From: Mastigias papua
Taxonomy: Eukaryota > Cnidaria > Scyphozoa > Rhizostomeae > Mastigiidae
Assembly: GCA_964019165.1 (NCBI GenBank)
Contig: OZ025277.1
Location: forward strand, 5,394,655 to 5,458,654
Length of the DNA: 64,000 bases
Reading direction: 5' to 3'
Shown: one piece after another, positions 12,581 through 26,000 of the stretch
Position numbering within the stretch: position 1 is the stretch's first letter
Layout of the letters: each line of letters starts with the position of its first letter
Translations under genes and position numbers: made by a program
The notes under the pieces: model-generated
Told to the model about the DNA's origin: nothing
The model's database searches: none
Seen by the model: the letters and a program-made list of their open reading frames with translations, nothing else

Positions 12581-13464
12581 CTTAATATGATAAGATGTTA
12601 TGCGGATATAATGTGTAACTTTGCTATAGTGAAAAATATGGACATACACATAAGGAGGGTAGGGGTTTTGCAATTCGATATTATTTGACGTTTGTGGAAA
12701 GTGGGGGAAAGGGTAAAATAGTTTTCTTTACTTCTTTGTAGTCATCATAAATGTATGTTTATACACAATCATTAATTTCGCTTTCTTTCTGTTCTATCGA
12801 TGTCTAAATCGGATATACATGCAACAAAGTCCCTTTAACATTTTGATCCATACTACTAAAACAAAACCATAGGAATCCATATTAGCAAGTTTTACTAGGC
12901 TCAAATACTTAGTATTCATAACACCAAGTGTTGTAACATTTGGGACCCAAAACAACACACTCCAACATTGCACATATACTTGGGCCAAGTCTTTATATAG
13001 AAAGTCAAACAGTGAAAACTTTTTTACCTCAGCTATCAATTTTGTAAATTCTCAAACCCCGAATAGTAACACGGACCCCTTTATTGAAAGGGAGAGATGT
13101 CACCATCTCCGCCACCGGGTAGTAATTACGGCTGTTGGATTATGCTTAAGCTTCAGAAAATTCAACCCTTAAAACTTATAGTAAACCCATTATGTCCAAC
13201 GATGGCAAAGAGGATGTAGAACATTTTTTTGTTTCGCCCATCATTTCACACCCAACAATGTGATCTCTCACATGATTATCTGAATTACTACGGCCGTTTA
13301 TTCAATTCCAAAGTCTTTCAAATAAAGAACCTGACTCAAACATAATTATGTGGTGTGAAAGGCCTCTCTTATGACATTAACAAACAATACTTAAAATAAG
13401 CCAAACTTCCATATATTATGTCGGTTGGCTTGATTAAGTTTGCTGATCTTAGAAAACAAAGTAA

Positions 13465-13792
13465 ACACTTTTTTATAAGAATATAATCTATAAGAATATG
13501 AAAACTTAAAATCCCTGAAATTTAAGAATAATTTAGGAATAATGCAAGGCTCAAGCTTCAGCAAGGTTGAGATTTTTTGCTCATTTGAGTTTTGTTTAAA
13601 AGAAACAAAGTAAGCATGAGGTTCATTTGTTCGGACAGGGAGTCATTATGCTATGATGATACTCAGTAACTCTTCGGGGAATGTCCATTAGCACTTCTTA
13701 GTATAGGAATGCTATATATAGAAACATTAATGCTCAAAGTCGCTAAAATTTAAAAATAATTTAAGAATATTGTTAGGCTCAAAGTCAACAGC
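13465..13792 (-). mobile_element. MITE family A, copy 2 (one terminal repeat lost)
   Basis: The left end is ACACTTTTTTATAAGAATA, identical in type to the ends of the copies near 60.3 and 63.1 kb. The interior contains AATGCAAGGCTCAAGCTTC and ACTCTTCGGGGAATGTCC, the reverse complement of the family core. The distal terminal repeat is missing or eroded near 13790. Confidence 0.7.
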
Positions 13793-13971
13793 TTTTAAAT
13801 ATAGTGGGACAAGGGCGATGTCAACAATACACCGGTTCTCATAGAGTATGTGTCCCTCGCGTTAGTTTTCGAACTGGTAGGAGAGCTCCTCCTTAAGAAA
13901 TTCCAATATGTGCAAATTTGAAATATTAATAATGTATTGTTTTAATTTGTAATTTGGAATTTTAAAGCTAT

Positions 13972-14000
13972 ATTGAATTGAATTGAATTGAATTGAATTG
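13972..14000. repeat. TTGAA pentanucleotide repeat
   Basis: Five to six units of TTGAA. On the minus strand it follows the 3' region of the LINE fragment at 14.2-14.4 kb, so it may be part of or beyond that element's tail. Confidence 0.85.
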
Positions 14001-14046
14001 TCCCAGTTGCATCGCCGAACCCATGTCCGAACCACACTGTCATTTA

Positions 14047-14400
14047 CGACGTTTCATTCATTTCATTTTCAAGTTGTAATATCAATACAGGCTAAAAGGT
14101 TGATAAAAAGCTGATTCCCAGTCTGGCTTGTTTAAGCGAAAAGAAAACAAACACTGAGACTAAGAAAGAGATATTTAAATTCCTAATCTACAATAGTTTG
14201 CTAAACTAAGTGCTTAAAACAGAGAGCGTAAAAATTAAATGAAAGCTGACCCCATCTAAAGAAATTCTAGGTTTTCAGGGAGGGTTCCAGTTTTGTTTGT
14301 CTTTCTAGGCTGTTCCACAGTTTTGCATAGCAATAAGACAAAGCCTTTTGGCCTCTGACCGTTTTTAAGAGCGGCATCTTAAGATGAGTTTCTTATTGGC
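14047..14400 (-). mobile_element. LINE (non-LTR retrotransposon) 3' fragment: C-terminal segment and tail
   Basis: Minus-strand translation near 14390-14280 gives KTVRGQKALSYCYAKLWNSL, the conserved region after the reverse transcriptase in CR1/jockey-type elements (R-A-x-W-N-S-L). About 200 bases later a short run of AAATG units (14047-14075) resembles the simple-repeat tail of such elements. No intact reading frame remains. It is truncated at its 5' side, as is usual for LINE copies. Confidence 0.65.
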
Positions 14401-14582
14401 GTAGCGTGGTTACTGCTCTCTATTATCAGAATATATGAAGAATAATTTTCTAACGTATTCTGGAGCAAGTAAACTCAAAGACTTCTTACAAGATCACTGA
14501 TTCCTGATACAAAACAAACTTTAGTAAGTGTATCTAGAATATACCGTAAAATGAACATATAAACGCCTAGTGTCGCTCTGCA

Positions 14583-14845
14583 GGAGCACAACTAGGAGTT
14601 TTTGAGGACAGGGGTCCAGTCATCAAGCAAGGTCACATCATATTTGTCAAATTTAGAAACAAACGAAATGGTACGGAAAGTGTCTGGATTTTGTTATCTT
14701 TACGAGTAACAAAAATTATAAACTGGTCTACTTTAACAAAAATATAATTGACAGATTCAATATTCTCTAACAAAAAAGGAACTTTTCCCTTTGTCAGGAA
14801 AATGGCAGGGGTCTGAACCCCCAGTACTCCCCGTAGTTGCGCGCC
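14583..14845 (+). mobile_element. MITE family C, copy 1
   Basis: The imperfect terminal inverted repeats are GGAGCACAACTAGGAG at the left and (reversed) GGCGCGCAACTACGGGGAG at the right. The 263-base body aligns with a second copy at 45427-45689. It is non-coding. Confidence 0.65.
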
Positions 14846-16970
14846 TAAATAGCCACCCCTTCACGAATAAGTGTCTGGGGGTAAGGGTACAGTCTGGCAA
14901 TAAGCACCGTGCTGAATAAGGGCCTCCCTTTTAACTAGGTGAAGCCCTTATTTAAACTGACAATAATCAAATAGGGGCATTTAATCGAGTCTAGCATAAG
15001 TAGCTAAGCATATTACTACGACCATGTTCTTTTATTATTTATTACTACACCCTTCTTTTTAATAAGAACCAGTAAAATTGGGTTCAGGCTGGCGTTCTTA
15101 ATTTTTCCAAAATTTTGAGACTGGATTGTTATTAACCTGCTTTTAAATTATTGGAGTGTAAGCAATATAGACATTAGACAATATACATGACAACATTAGA
15201 TTTTTAGTGAAACAGGTATTAATTTTAACGTCAGCAGAAGAAGAAAGACATACTTAGGCCGTAGGTAAAAGGTAGTATAGTGGTCATGCGTAATCGTTAG
15301 TTATGCTGCATTGTCAAACCTATCGGTAAATTTGACTTGATAAGCTTCCCCATTTAATAGTCGATCGGCATGCCATAGAATACCTGCGTATACTTATTGA
15401 GCAATTGTGACGTCATCATAATTCGATATGCAACTCAGCAACCATCTTATCCGACTTCATTTCGTTACTGTGCTAGAATGGTGTATCACATGAAAGAATG
15501 TGTACGAGATTTGTGTGATTTTTGTCATTGATTCTTGACTTTTTGGTGATTTTTCTGATATGCCTCTCGACTGAGCTAGGATCCATACAAAGCATGGATT
15601 AATTAAGTTTGAAACAATTCATTATAAGCAACCTTATCTCAATATAAAGACATGCGTTATCTATAGTTCACGTTTGAAACGATCAGTACAGTTTGGCGAC
15701 AAAACACTGACGTATACTTCTCCATTTTTTGAATACCAGACCAGCAATTTTTTGGTTGTTCTTTATGGATCCAAATCTTCCAAAGCGGTTGAATTGGGAC
15801 TCTTTATTGACCATGGAAAAACTTTTAAGGCTGACATTTACACTCATACGTGTAGGAGGCATAAGGGACTGGGAGGACTGCAGCCCTCCTAGTTTGGCAG
15901 AAGTCTATTTCGTTCAGGCAATGTCTTCAGAAAAAGCAATATTTCTTCCAAAAATGTCTCCGCCTGGGGCTAAATAACAACTCATTCGGGCAGAATATCA
16001 ATGACTCAGGTATACAGTTTGCAGCCTTCTAAATATAAAGCCCCCCTACGCCCATGTTTACGCTTGTAATTCAGTATATACTAACCCAAGCCAATTTTGT
16101 GTAAAAATGAAATATTTACTAAATAAAAGATTAGCAATATGTTATGCAGGTGCATTCTTTAGCAGCCAAATATTTGATCCTCTTTTTCGTTAAAGCTACA
16201 AGTTTTGGTTCTTTTTGACACTATCATCCAGGATATTTCAGAGGAAGTTCTCCTCCAAGTTATCCACGCCCAAAGCCTTTTGTCTCCCTTTTTGGTAATC
16301 TTTTCAGGCTGCAACTCAAAAGTCATGCTGCCTGGTGTAACAATTAACACAAACTTATTTCTTCCTCATTCAGTATCTGTTGCACAATGTATCATTAAAA
16401 ATGTGGCATGCTGCATGAAGAGCTCCATCGTATAGCCTGGACGTCAGCAAAAACAATCTGATGACCGTAATTGTACTCTTTCTTAGTGAAGTTTGCTGTC
16501 GCCATTCGTGACCACATGACGTCAATAGATACAAAACCACTAAAATCTTTTTTGAGTTCAGGAATGCAAAGTTTAATGTTGCGAAACAGCAAAAGCCTCG
16601 AATACAATATCGATGTTATTTGATTAAATTCAAATGCACCAATCAAAGCCGACCGTTTAAACACAAATATTTGATGCTGCCAAACCCAACGAAAAGTTGG
16701 AATTGATGACGTAGGGCAATCATAAGTTATTACGGTCTCAGAAATGGAAGAAATTAAATCGGAATGTGATTATAATAATGGAAAGCTTTTATAACAAATG
16801 ATGTCTATCACCTTTGCGTCAATTCTAATAATTAAACATAAAAACTATATTACTAATTCAAATCAAGAGAGTGAAACCAATGTATCTCTCTGCATGCATG
16901 TATGTATGTTGGTTTGTATGTATGTTTCATTTATGTTTATATATTTTCATGTATATATAAATAATTATTA

Positions 16971-17028
16971 ATATAACTGATATGATATATATATATATAC
17001 AGTATATATATATACATATCAGTTATAT
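16971..17028. repeat. Near-perfect 58-base palindrome within an AT-rich tract
   Basis: ATATAACTGATATG at 16971-16984 is mirrored by CATATCAGTTATAT at 17015-17028, and the TA runs between them also pair. It lies inside a larger TATG/TA-rich tract (16880-17060). It would extrude as a long hairpin or cruciform. Confidence 0.8.
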
Positions 17029-17607
17029 AAACATATGTATGTATGTATGCATATAATGCATAAATAATATATAAAATATATTGTTTATCAAGTTCCCCAA
17101 GACTTCTAACTCATGCTATAAGCAACAATCATTATACTTTGGTTCCACTAACGAACTGCAGGCTACAGGCAATCACTTGAATTAGGACGGAGCACAATTG
17201 ACTGTTAAGTTACGTAAATCTAACATGTGATCTTCAGGTGAGATAGGAGATGCGTATCATGCGTATATTAGAAATTGCGTCTTTAAATAATTGAAATGTA
17301 AATAAATGTATATATGTTGCAATGCCCTGCCTCACCAAATATGAATGTCTTTATAAGTTACATCACATTGGATTCTTCAAGTAAACAATGGTGAATATGT
17401 GCCAGTTGGCCAATGATAGAGCCAAATAGACGCATTATTCATTTTATCACTTGTATCCGTATCTGGCTATATATTTCAGTTCACCTTTCGGTCGTTATAC
17501 GACGCTTTATTCTCCGACGAGTATCGGAAGAAAAGAGCTTTCAGTATGCTTAAAGAATGTTACCCCCTTTTTTAATCCATAGTGAAGTTCTGTAATAGCG
17601 GAATATT

Positions 17608-18020
17608 CACGCTTTTTTATAACGAACCACTTTGTAAGGAAACTACATGTAGAATGCCAAAATATTCAAAGAGCTTTAAACTACTAAAGGAAAATTTCCA
17701 CGAAACTTTCAATTTGAAAAATTTTTATAACAGCACGCAATCAAAAATTAAGAAGCCGGTTCCATTCATTTGCAGCCAAAACCAGCATAGATTGCTTGCT
17801 ATGCCTGTATTAGGTTTTTCATTTTGCATTGGTCTTACGTTATAGCTAAAATTAAAGGCAAAATTCAGGATTTCAATGATTTACTTGTTGCATTTTTATG
17901 GCATTAATTGTGCGCTGAAATTAAGGAACTGTTAAGGAACTTTTGGCGCTACAATTTGATCTTTGGAGGTCCAGAAATAAGAACTATTAGAACTAGGCCT
18001 TGAGTTAGCTTCCTTATAAA
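17608..18020 (-). mobile_element. MITE family B, copy 2 (inverted relative to copy 1)
   Basis: It begins CACGCTTTTTTATAACGAACC and ends near CTTCCTTATAAATAAGG. It aligns along its length with the reverse complement of 12163-12580, sharing ACATGTAGAATGCC, TTCATTTGCAGCCAAAA and TGTGCGCTGAAA. The open frame at 17582-17845 is incidental. Confidence 0.75.
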
Positions 18021-20470
18021 TAAGGTGAGTATGCACATAAAGTGCCAGCACAAAGGATAATAAGCTCTGGTCTTCCATGGCAAAATTCAAAAGCACATTC
18101 ATGAAGAAATATCTTTCGCCTTCTCAAAAGGGATCTAAGACCTAATTAAATCTGTTACTATCAGTGCTGTATTTACTAATTTCAGCAATAAAATAATAAC
18201 TTAATAATAACAATAAATCGAATTTTATAGGAGATAATCTGTTAATGCTAAAGCACTGTTATCATTAGAGTCCTGTTCGTAAGTCCAAAATGAAAGCAAA
18301 AACTTACAATATTTTCATTACTCCTTTCTGTATATTATACTCCTTTCCCGTAGATTTTAATGATTTCTAGAGAAAAGAGAAAAGGAGAGAGGGAATCCCA
18401 TACCTCTTTCTCACCTTTGTGTCCCTAATGGGCCTTCTATTGGTAAGCATTCTGATTAAAGCAGTTAAAAATGAAGAGGGGAACCGATCTCTTATTACCA
18501 AAGCTGCACTCAGTAAACACTCCAATTTTTCCAAGTAAAGTCTCAATTGTTATGAGAATATCATGTTCGTTTCTTGACTTAACTGAACTAAACTTTTGGA
18601 TTTTATAGATAAAAGTTATAACTTATGTTCTTATCAAAGTTCATTTCACTTCATTAATACATTTATACTTCTAATGTTTCTTTTACTCACTGAGCACACG
18701 ATACCGTTTATCTAGCCTACAGTTCGTCCGTGATAACCCCCATTTTTACCCCACGTAGCGACCGAGGAAGGTTCTAAATGCGGCTGAAATCCTCTGCATG
18801 ACAACTCTCCATTAAGTTCTATCGAGAAATTTCTTTACTTAAACCTTATGATATGAGAGACCACGATTTCCTGCCACTAGTCTCAGGAGCTCTTTATATA
18901 TATTCAAAAGTGGGACAAACAGTTCTACAGACGCGTTATTGTTGATCTCTGCAACTGAAGTTAAACGTTCAGCAAGATATTTTGTAAAGGTGATTGCAGT
19001 GAATGATAGAGTAAACATTAGAAAAATGCAAAACATGATAGGGCGAATAGTTCGAGTCTTGAATGATAAATGCCAAGCAAGGATTTAAAACGTAGAATTG
19101 TCGCAATAGGTAGAAAAATTACTTTAATGCAGGACATTCAATTCACTTGCATTGAAATTCACCTTTAGTCATCATGCTTACAAATGACCCATATTTTAGC
19201 CGCTTATGTGGTAATGGATATTCTGAAAAAATCTGTTCTAGGGTATATAATTCGATTGGATTTGAAAACTGAATTAAAATGGTAGTGACCACATGATCGT
19301 AGATTTAAAGAGCTTGGTTCTTCAAAGCTACATGACTGAAAGAAAAATGGAAGATGACATATAAGATCATTAATAGAAGGATATAAAGGTGTTTCCAATA
19401 TATGATTCTGCACGTTGGGGAGCGCTTGTGTGATAGGCGATACGTGTAATCGCGGAAATATCGTGTAATTGCACATAATGCGAGCCAATAAAACCAAATC
19501 CTTTATCTAACAATCATTATCACAATCAAACAAAGACTAAGCTCAAAATAAGAACTACTTTTATTTGTAACTTGTACCTAGGAGATGACAACTAATCAAT
19601 CAGAGTTTATTCATGATAATACGTTTCAGAAAGAGGCTACTATGTTATACAATATGACGTAATTCCTGTTACGTTCAAGTTTTTTTATATTGGATGTGAA
19701 ACAAGGTAGATTATAGGACTCTCCGAAGTAAGGCGAAGTTCTTGGAATGAATGATTTGTTGGATACTGTCGGGTGCTTAATACGAGGGGGGACACTTATT
19801 AATTTTTCAGGCCTTTCTCTATCCCCCCCGATTATAAATTTTCGTAAGTTGAAGTTTCAAAGACCCATATAGGACATGGTGTTCTATTACTTAACGCATG
19901 ACAGGCTTCCTATCTAGAAAATTCCCCCCAGTTGATAAGACCCACCGTTTATTAGTTTTTGAAAAAGTCCCCCCCCCCAACTTTTTAGACCCCATTGCTA
20001 AGAATCCGAGAGTAGAGTACATGGATTAGGGAAACTGACCTGTGAAAAGGGCTGGATCGAGTAACCTTTTGTTCATGAGCTGCGAAATAGAGGCAAATTG
20101 CAGCAATGGCTGTGTGACCCAAGCACATGAACTTTTAATTGACCTCAATACTCTGTTATAGCAAATCAAGGTACACAGTGTTTCATTTTTGGCTGCACAA
20201 AACGCAGAAAAAGATAAAGCGATTATAACGTTGTTGTCTACAGTGATAGTGAAATTTTAAACGAAACAGTTAAATGGCCTAGATGCTGCAGCACCATAGT
20301 TGTATGTTGCGAAACTAAATGAAAGGAATCATACCCATAGTCTCAAAGAGAAAGAATAATCTTACCACTATTAAGTTTTCGTGTCGCAAAACCATCGCAG
20401 TACCAGTAAAACTGGTGCAAGGGCCAATCCATAATAGTGAAGGTACTAGTGTTTGTGTCCACTGCTTGTG
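18021..20470. other. Gene-free stretch
   Basis: No gene is recognised. C/G-run segments around 19780-20000 (poly-C tracts separated by TTATTA) resemble the interior of the element at 22491-23018 and may be a decayed relative. Confidence 0.45.
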
Positions 20471-20479
20471 TCACACACT

Positions 20480-20830
20480 CTCATGCCGGACAGGTACCTC
20501 CCTTTCGCATGATAGTAGCTCGATCCAGTCTTTTTGATAGATCAACAATAAGGCAGCAAAACTTGAAAAGGGTATGAGTGGGTAGATCATATATGAAAAA
20601 GTTGAATAGCACAGGAGCGATAACGCAGCCTTGAGGTACAGCCGCATTGATTGAATGAGGATTAGAGAGGAAACCGTCAACCCTAATTGCACGTGACTTA
20701 TCAGAGAAAGCTACCAATCCATTTAATGAGGGTGAGCTGAAGACCAAACATTAGTAGTTTAATGGGACGGCCGTTGTGTTAAAGGCGATTAAAGACCTTG
20801 GATATATCAAGAGAGATCACCCTGCCCTCT
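20480..20830 (-). mobile_element. LINE reverse-transcriptase fragment (pseudogene)
   Basis: Minus-strand reading gives VISLDISKVFN (motif A region) near 20820-20780, then KLLMFGL, then IRVDGFLSNPHSINAAVPQG and APVLFNFFIYDLP near 20690-20580. This is the palm order of a jockey/CR1-type reverse transcriptase. Stops and frame changes break the frame, and the sequence departs from the family before the expected YADD box. No promoter or neighbouring open reading frame is evident. Confidence 0.75.
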
Positions 20831-22492
20831 CTATGTAATTATCGAGGTAGGGTAGCCAGATGGAAAGAAATATACTGGGAAATTAAAGCTATAATTCGAA
20901 ATTATAAGTATAAAAAGTGAAAAATAGATTGTCATAAGAAATGAAACTTTTCTATAACATTTTTTTATCTCAATCAATACAACACAAATCTTCCTAATTT
21001 TAGGCAACTTGTTTCCAGCTGACCAACGGATTTTGCTAAGAGAATTTCCAATTCTCCTATGATTCCTCAGACTAAATTGGCAAAGTTCCCAGATATCTTC
21101 ACTGCCAGTCAATACCTTTGTGTTCAGTTCAGAATAACAAATAAGAGAGTTTCAAATTTGAATGTGTAAAATTGCAAAAATCCCTGACATTTACCAAATT
21201 TCCCATTCAATCTCCTGATTTAGATTCCCTGATTTGGCCTTCCGCGACAGAAATCAAACTCCGGGACAATTCCCCCGATTTCCCGGACATTGTCACTCTG
21301 TGTATTTTGACAATCTTGGTAGGTAAAAGCAAGAGAAAATTAAAATACATAAATGAATAGGTGATAAGAGAAATACATGATGAATGGAAATACACTGCAA
21401 GCCTAATGCAAGTGGTCTGTATGTTAGTATATCGGGACACAGTCCATTACAATGAAAGAGGATGGGAACCCAAGCACAAAACGTATAGGGAGGACAGAGG
21501 GATTCTTCTGTAGAATAAATTAAGTGATGAAGTTAAACGGTTAAACTCTTTTCGGGAAAGAGATGCGCCACGTAGATAGCCTAAACTGCACGTGCCATAT
21601 ATGCACTATGTAGCTATTTGCTATGTTTATTTTGCTTTATATAGTATTTAAACTTGGTTCTTATTCGTACTCACTTACTGTGCTTTTGCGACCAACTTTA
21701 TGTTGAAATGAAATGAAACAGAAGAGAAAGGATAAACCATTTCTAAAAGACAGAGGTAAAACGTATTACTTAATCAGATCTCCACGAGTAATGGCCATTG
21801 TCCCGGTACAATTTGCAACCGGATACAATATAGAAAATGCATTCAGGAATTCAGGACAAGGACAGGAAAAGCAATCAGATGATTGAGTGAGTTTCCATTT
21901 GCACAAATTCACTAGATAGGTGAGGGCGATATTGAGGTGTGTTTCACGAATGTGAGATACCATTCTGGTAATTCACCTATTTTGTAGTAGAGCACCATGA
22001 AGAGTCGAGTGATACCATAGACTGTTTTCCAAAGAAAAGATACGAAGAAACCTTGAGAGTGGTCGTTGAAGCTTATCCGGAGTGCTACTTATTCTTTTGT
22101 AATGTTAAAATAATTATATTGAATATTCATACGGCAAATGATGTTTTTCAACAAGATCTAATGCCAATTCTGATGAAAGATTACATCACATCATTAGAAA
22201 ATTACGTGACTTGTATAAAAATACTCGTTTATAAGCAACTGATATCGTTTCGACAAATTATTGAGCAACTTAGAACGACTATACAATATAAACGACTAAA
22301 AAAATTATTTTGAAAGAATAGCAAAAACTTCTTCACTTAGAGTCACTTTCAAAATAAGGTGGTTTATAACATTAAGGCTTCTGTTTGCATAATAACAGCA
22401 AATGAGGTGAAAAAAATTAAGCAGCCAATAGGCAACTTGAAAGCAATACCTTTCTTTGAAATAAGGCAAGTTGAGGTCTGGTGAAAGTCCTA

Positions 22493-23016
22493 CTCTCCAG
22501 TCCGGAATAGACGTCCCCCCCCGACTATTTATTTTTTCAAAAAATGCACACCAGGACATTCTTATTGCATCCCCCCCGCTTATTAATTTTGAGCCAAGAG
22601 GAAATTTTCCCAACCAGACCAAGAATTGTCCGGCGAAAGTAATTCGTTGTGAATGTGTGTTGCACTGAAAAAATGCTAGCGTCAAATGCGTAATTGCTGC
22701 AAGAAGCGCTGAAAACGTAGCCGACAGTTGTGCCAATGATGATGACATTATGAACGACGATGGTAGACACATTTTTAGCAAGCTAGAATTATGTAATAAA
22801 CGTAACAAATTTTTTTCAAAAAGTTAAAGATTTTTATCCAATGCATATGTTGGTCTTCTCTTCTCCACATTCATTTATAACACCCCACCCCATAGACATC
22901 CACCTTGGAGCTTTTTCCACCCCCCCCGCTTATTGCAACCCCCCCGCTTATTTACTTTGAGACTTTTTTCCAACCCCCCGCTTATTGCCACCCCCCTTCT
23001 ATTCCGGACTGAAGAG
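22493..23016. mobile_element. Non-autonomous DNA element, 21-bp inverted repeats, TA-flanked, C-run interior
   Basis: The ends read TACTCTCCAGTCCGGAATAGA (22491-22511) and, reversed, TACTCTTCAGTCCGGAATAGA (23018-22998). If TA is the duplicated target, the element is 22493-23016. Inside, poly-C runs of 6 to 8 are followed by GCTTATT at least four times (near 22575, 22930, 22946 and 22980). Open frames across it (22305-22808 minus, 22471-22668 plus) are incidental. Confidence 0.75.
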
Positions 23017-23018
23017 TA

Positions 23019-26000
23019 AGTGGCTTATAGCAAATATCGTGGACATAAAACAATTTGATACTGGGCGGTTTTAAGAGACAACTGGAGATTTGGGTCAAAC
23101 TAACTGCAAGAAAGGACAATACCACGGTCCACCCCCATTAAACTTGAGTTTTGGATTTTGGATGCGAACTGTAGGTTGCACAGAAATCTTTGACCAAATT
23201 GACCGATTGGAACAGAATAGCCAACAGACAAAGAAGAAGTGCCAAGAATACGAAAATAGATTTTTTAAAAATTTCATTGCTTTAACAATTAACAATTTAT
23301 CACTAATACGATGACAGTTCAAATGCAATGATAACTTAAGTTCAAACCTCCATGAGTTATGAATAGTCTCAAGAAATGCAACAAAATTATGCTACATGTT
23401 CAAAGAAACTTACAAATCCTGGCTGGAAAAATGTAGAAGCTCTAAGTATTTAGAAAATACATATTTGGATCGCAGCAAAAAGGCAATTAAGGAGTTGGCA
23501 GGTAATTGCATTTTTCAAAGGTGAAAAGTATAGGCATTCTGTTGAGTCCAAGAAACTACAGCTAATTATTGAACCGACTTTTACGGTAGTGTATATACAA
23601 AGTCAACAATAATTGTTTAGTGGTTTGCCGAAGATCTTTGACTGATATTGCAACAATATCCCTTGATTTAGGGAATTATGAAAGAATATTTATAATTACT
23701 TAATTGCGCACGAAGCAGTTGGTTCAGGAAAATCAGTTCCCTAAGCACAGTATACATACCTGACACGAGTACAATTGAATACAGAAATATGCGGCATAAA
23801 ATGCACAATTGAAACACTAAATCAAAATGATACCTAGCACTATTTAATTCTGCAGTTATTAGTTTCTAATACTACTGAGCACAAAAAATTCAGCATTATT
23901 ACAATGGAGAAGTATTAGGTGAGAAAAGTCCAAGTCAGATTCTGTGTACTTACTCACACACACACTCTCTCTCTCTCTCTTGTTCATAGCAAATGAATAA
24001 CAAGTATCCGATGGAGCCTTGTACCCAAAGTTCGCTCTTTCTGTCGAAATCATCCTTGCATTCCATTCATCGCCATTCCCTCGCTCGTGTATAGTTGTGT
24101 CGAAGTGTCGATTTATTTGCTTTGCATGATCTGTCTAGCGGCAAAAACCTACAATGGATAGAAAAGGTAATGGAATATTATACAAATGTACCTGCTTATG
24201 ATTGTATGAATATAAAAAGCTTTAAGAAAAGTTCTTAAGATAGTAAACGAAGTCATACCCAAAAAGCCACACCCTTTGGATTCTTGAATGGATTCTTTAC
24301 ATGAAAGGTAAACCAAATTTCGAAAATGGCAAATGTTGAAGAGTACAAACTATCAACTGGCACTTTCTAATAAATCGTTCATCTTCTGAACATCTACAAT
24401 CATAATCATCATCACCACTTATTTAATGTTGGTTCTTATAATAGTACAGCCATACGAAATTACACCAACAGCTAGTAACTTACAAACAAAAAAAACTTAA
24501 GACTGATCTACAAGTATAGTTTGAACGTTAACACTATGCATGACAGATTCTGCAATTAAATTTATCACCAGTCAAGCCGCTTATGGCTTTCTTGAAAAGC
24601 AGAAAGGGGGGGGTGATTGATCAATCGTCTGAGGCAGAACTGATTTAAGGTTTTCCAAACGTATAACTGGAGTACAGGGGTAAGGGGTCAATTGCAATAC
24701 TCCTGTGACTACACAATCGAGTCAAGGACATATACACATACATGGCTACATTCGTAACCATAAATGTATGCACGACTGTCTACATGAATACACGCATGCA
24801 TACAAAACTAGTGACGATGTTAGCTATCAAGAACAAAACGTTACGATATTGCGCTATAATCTGCAAATCTTTAGACAAATTCTAAGGCTCTGAGCAGATT
24901 ATGGATGTAAGATTCAATCCTTGGATATAACGAGCAAATCGCATAATAGAGATAGAACCGTTTCAAACTAAGAACCTCATGTGCGGTATTGGATCCATAA
25001 CCCAAACAGCTGTTAGCTAGGGTATAAGCAGATGCTGCAATTGACTAGATGCACGAAGTACACAATCATATGCATACAGGTAAAACAATCCACTATAGTC
25101 CAATTGTAAATGAGGATCTTCTTCATTGTTCTGCATTATAAATGACTTCTCTAGTCTTATAATAATAAAGTCACGACACGAGTAAAATCATGTACTCAAC
25201 ACTAATTAGAGATTCCTTTAGGGTTTAGAAAATGTAGACCAAACCGAAGCATTTGTTTCTACGACGATCAGCTGATTGGGCTCATTGCACTGAAATGCAT
25301 ATGCAGACACTTGCAAACAAAATTACTTGTGAATCTTGAATACATATGTTCAGGTATGCGTTGAATTGTGATTCAGGCGTAAAAGGAGTGTTTCTACAAA
25401 AACTTGTACGGAAGGCTAAACAGGGGCTTGAAACCAAATCTTGACAAGCCAAATCTAAAAAAATCTACAAGGTTGTAAACAAGGGAACCTAAAAACTGCA
25501 ATGTCTGTCAAAGCAGTTGGAGCACCCACACATTTTTATGGATTTTGAGATTCCTGCCGCCGCTTTTCCGTGAAACCAGTTAAACTTCAAACCCTTTCCC
25601 TCCCTTTAACAATGTTGAGTTCGATAGTCAAAACCCATAGCTTTGTACACACGCATCATTCCTACCCATGGGGTTACTCATATTTGTTTCATACAACATT
25701 GTTCAACGGGGAAGGGGATGCTATGGATTCTCTATTGCGCAAATGATAGTAAGTGCTGCAAGACTTTTGGCAGGTAATGTACCAAGTTCGACTAAGCAAC
25801 GCAGGCAAGGGGCAAGTAGCACTACCCAACGCAAAATGGAATCGACTACAATCGGCGCAAATCTCTGAAAATTAAAGGAAGTTGACGTCTGCAATGAAAT
25901 TAAGCCAAAATCAAAGGATCGATAGTAAAGTCTATAGAAAATGCGGTAAGCCGCTGATAAACACGCCAGTGTACAGAGAATATAAGCACATCTGCATCTT

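Noticed and set aside
22305..22808. 167-codon minus-strand open frame
   Set aside because: It crosses the end of the TA-flanked element at 22493 and has no recognisable domain.
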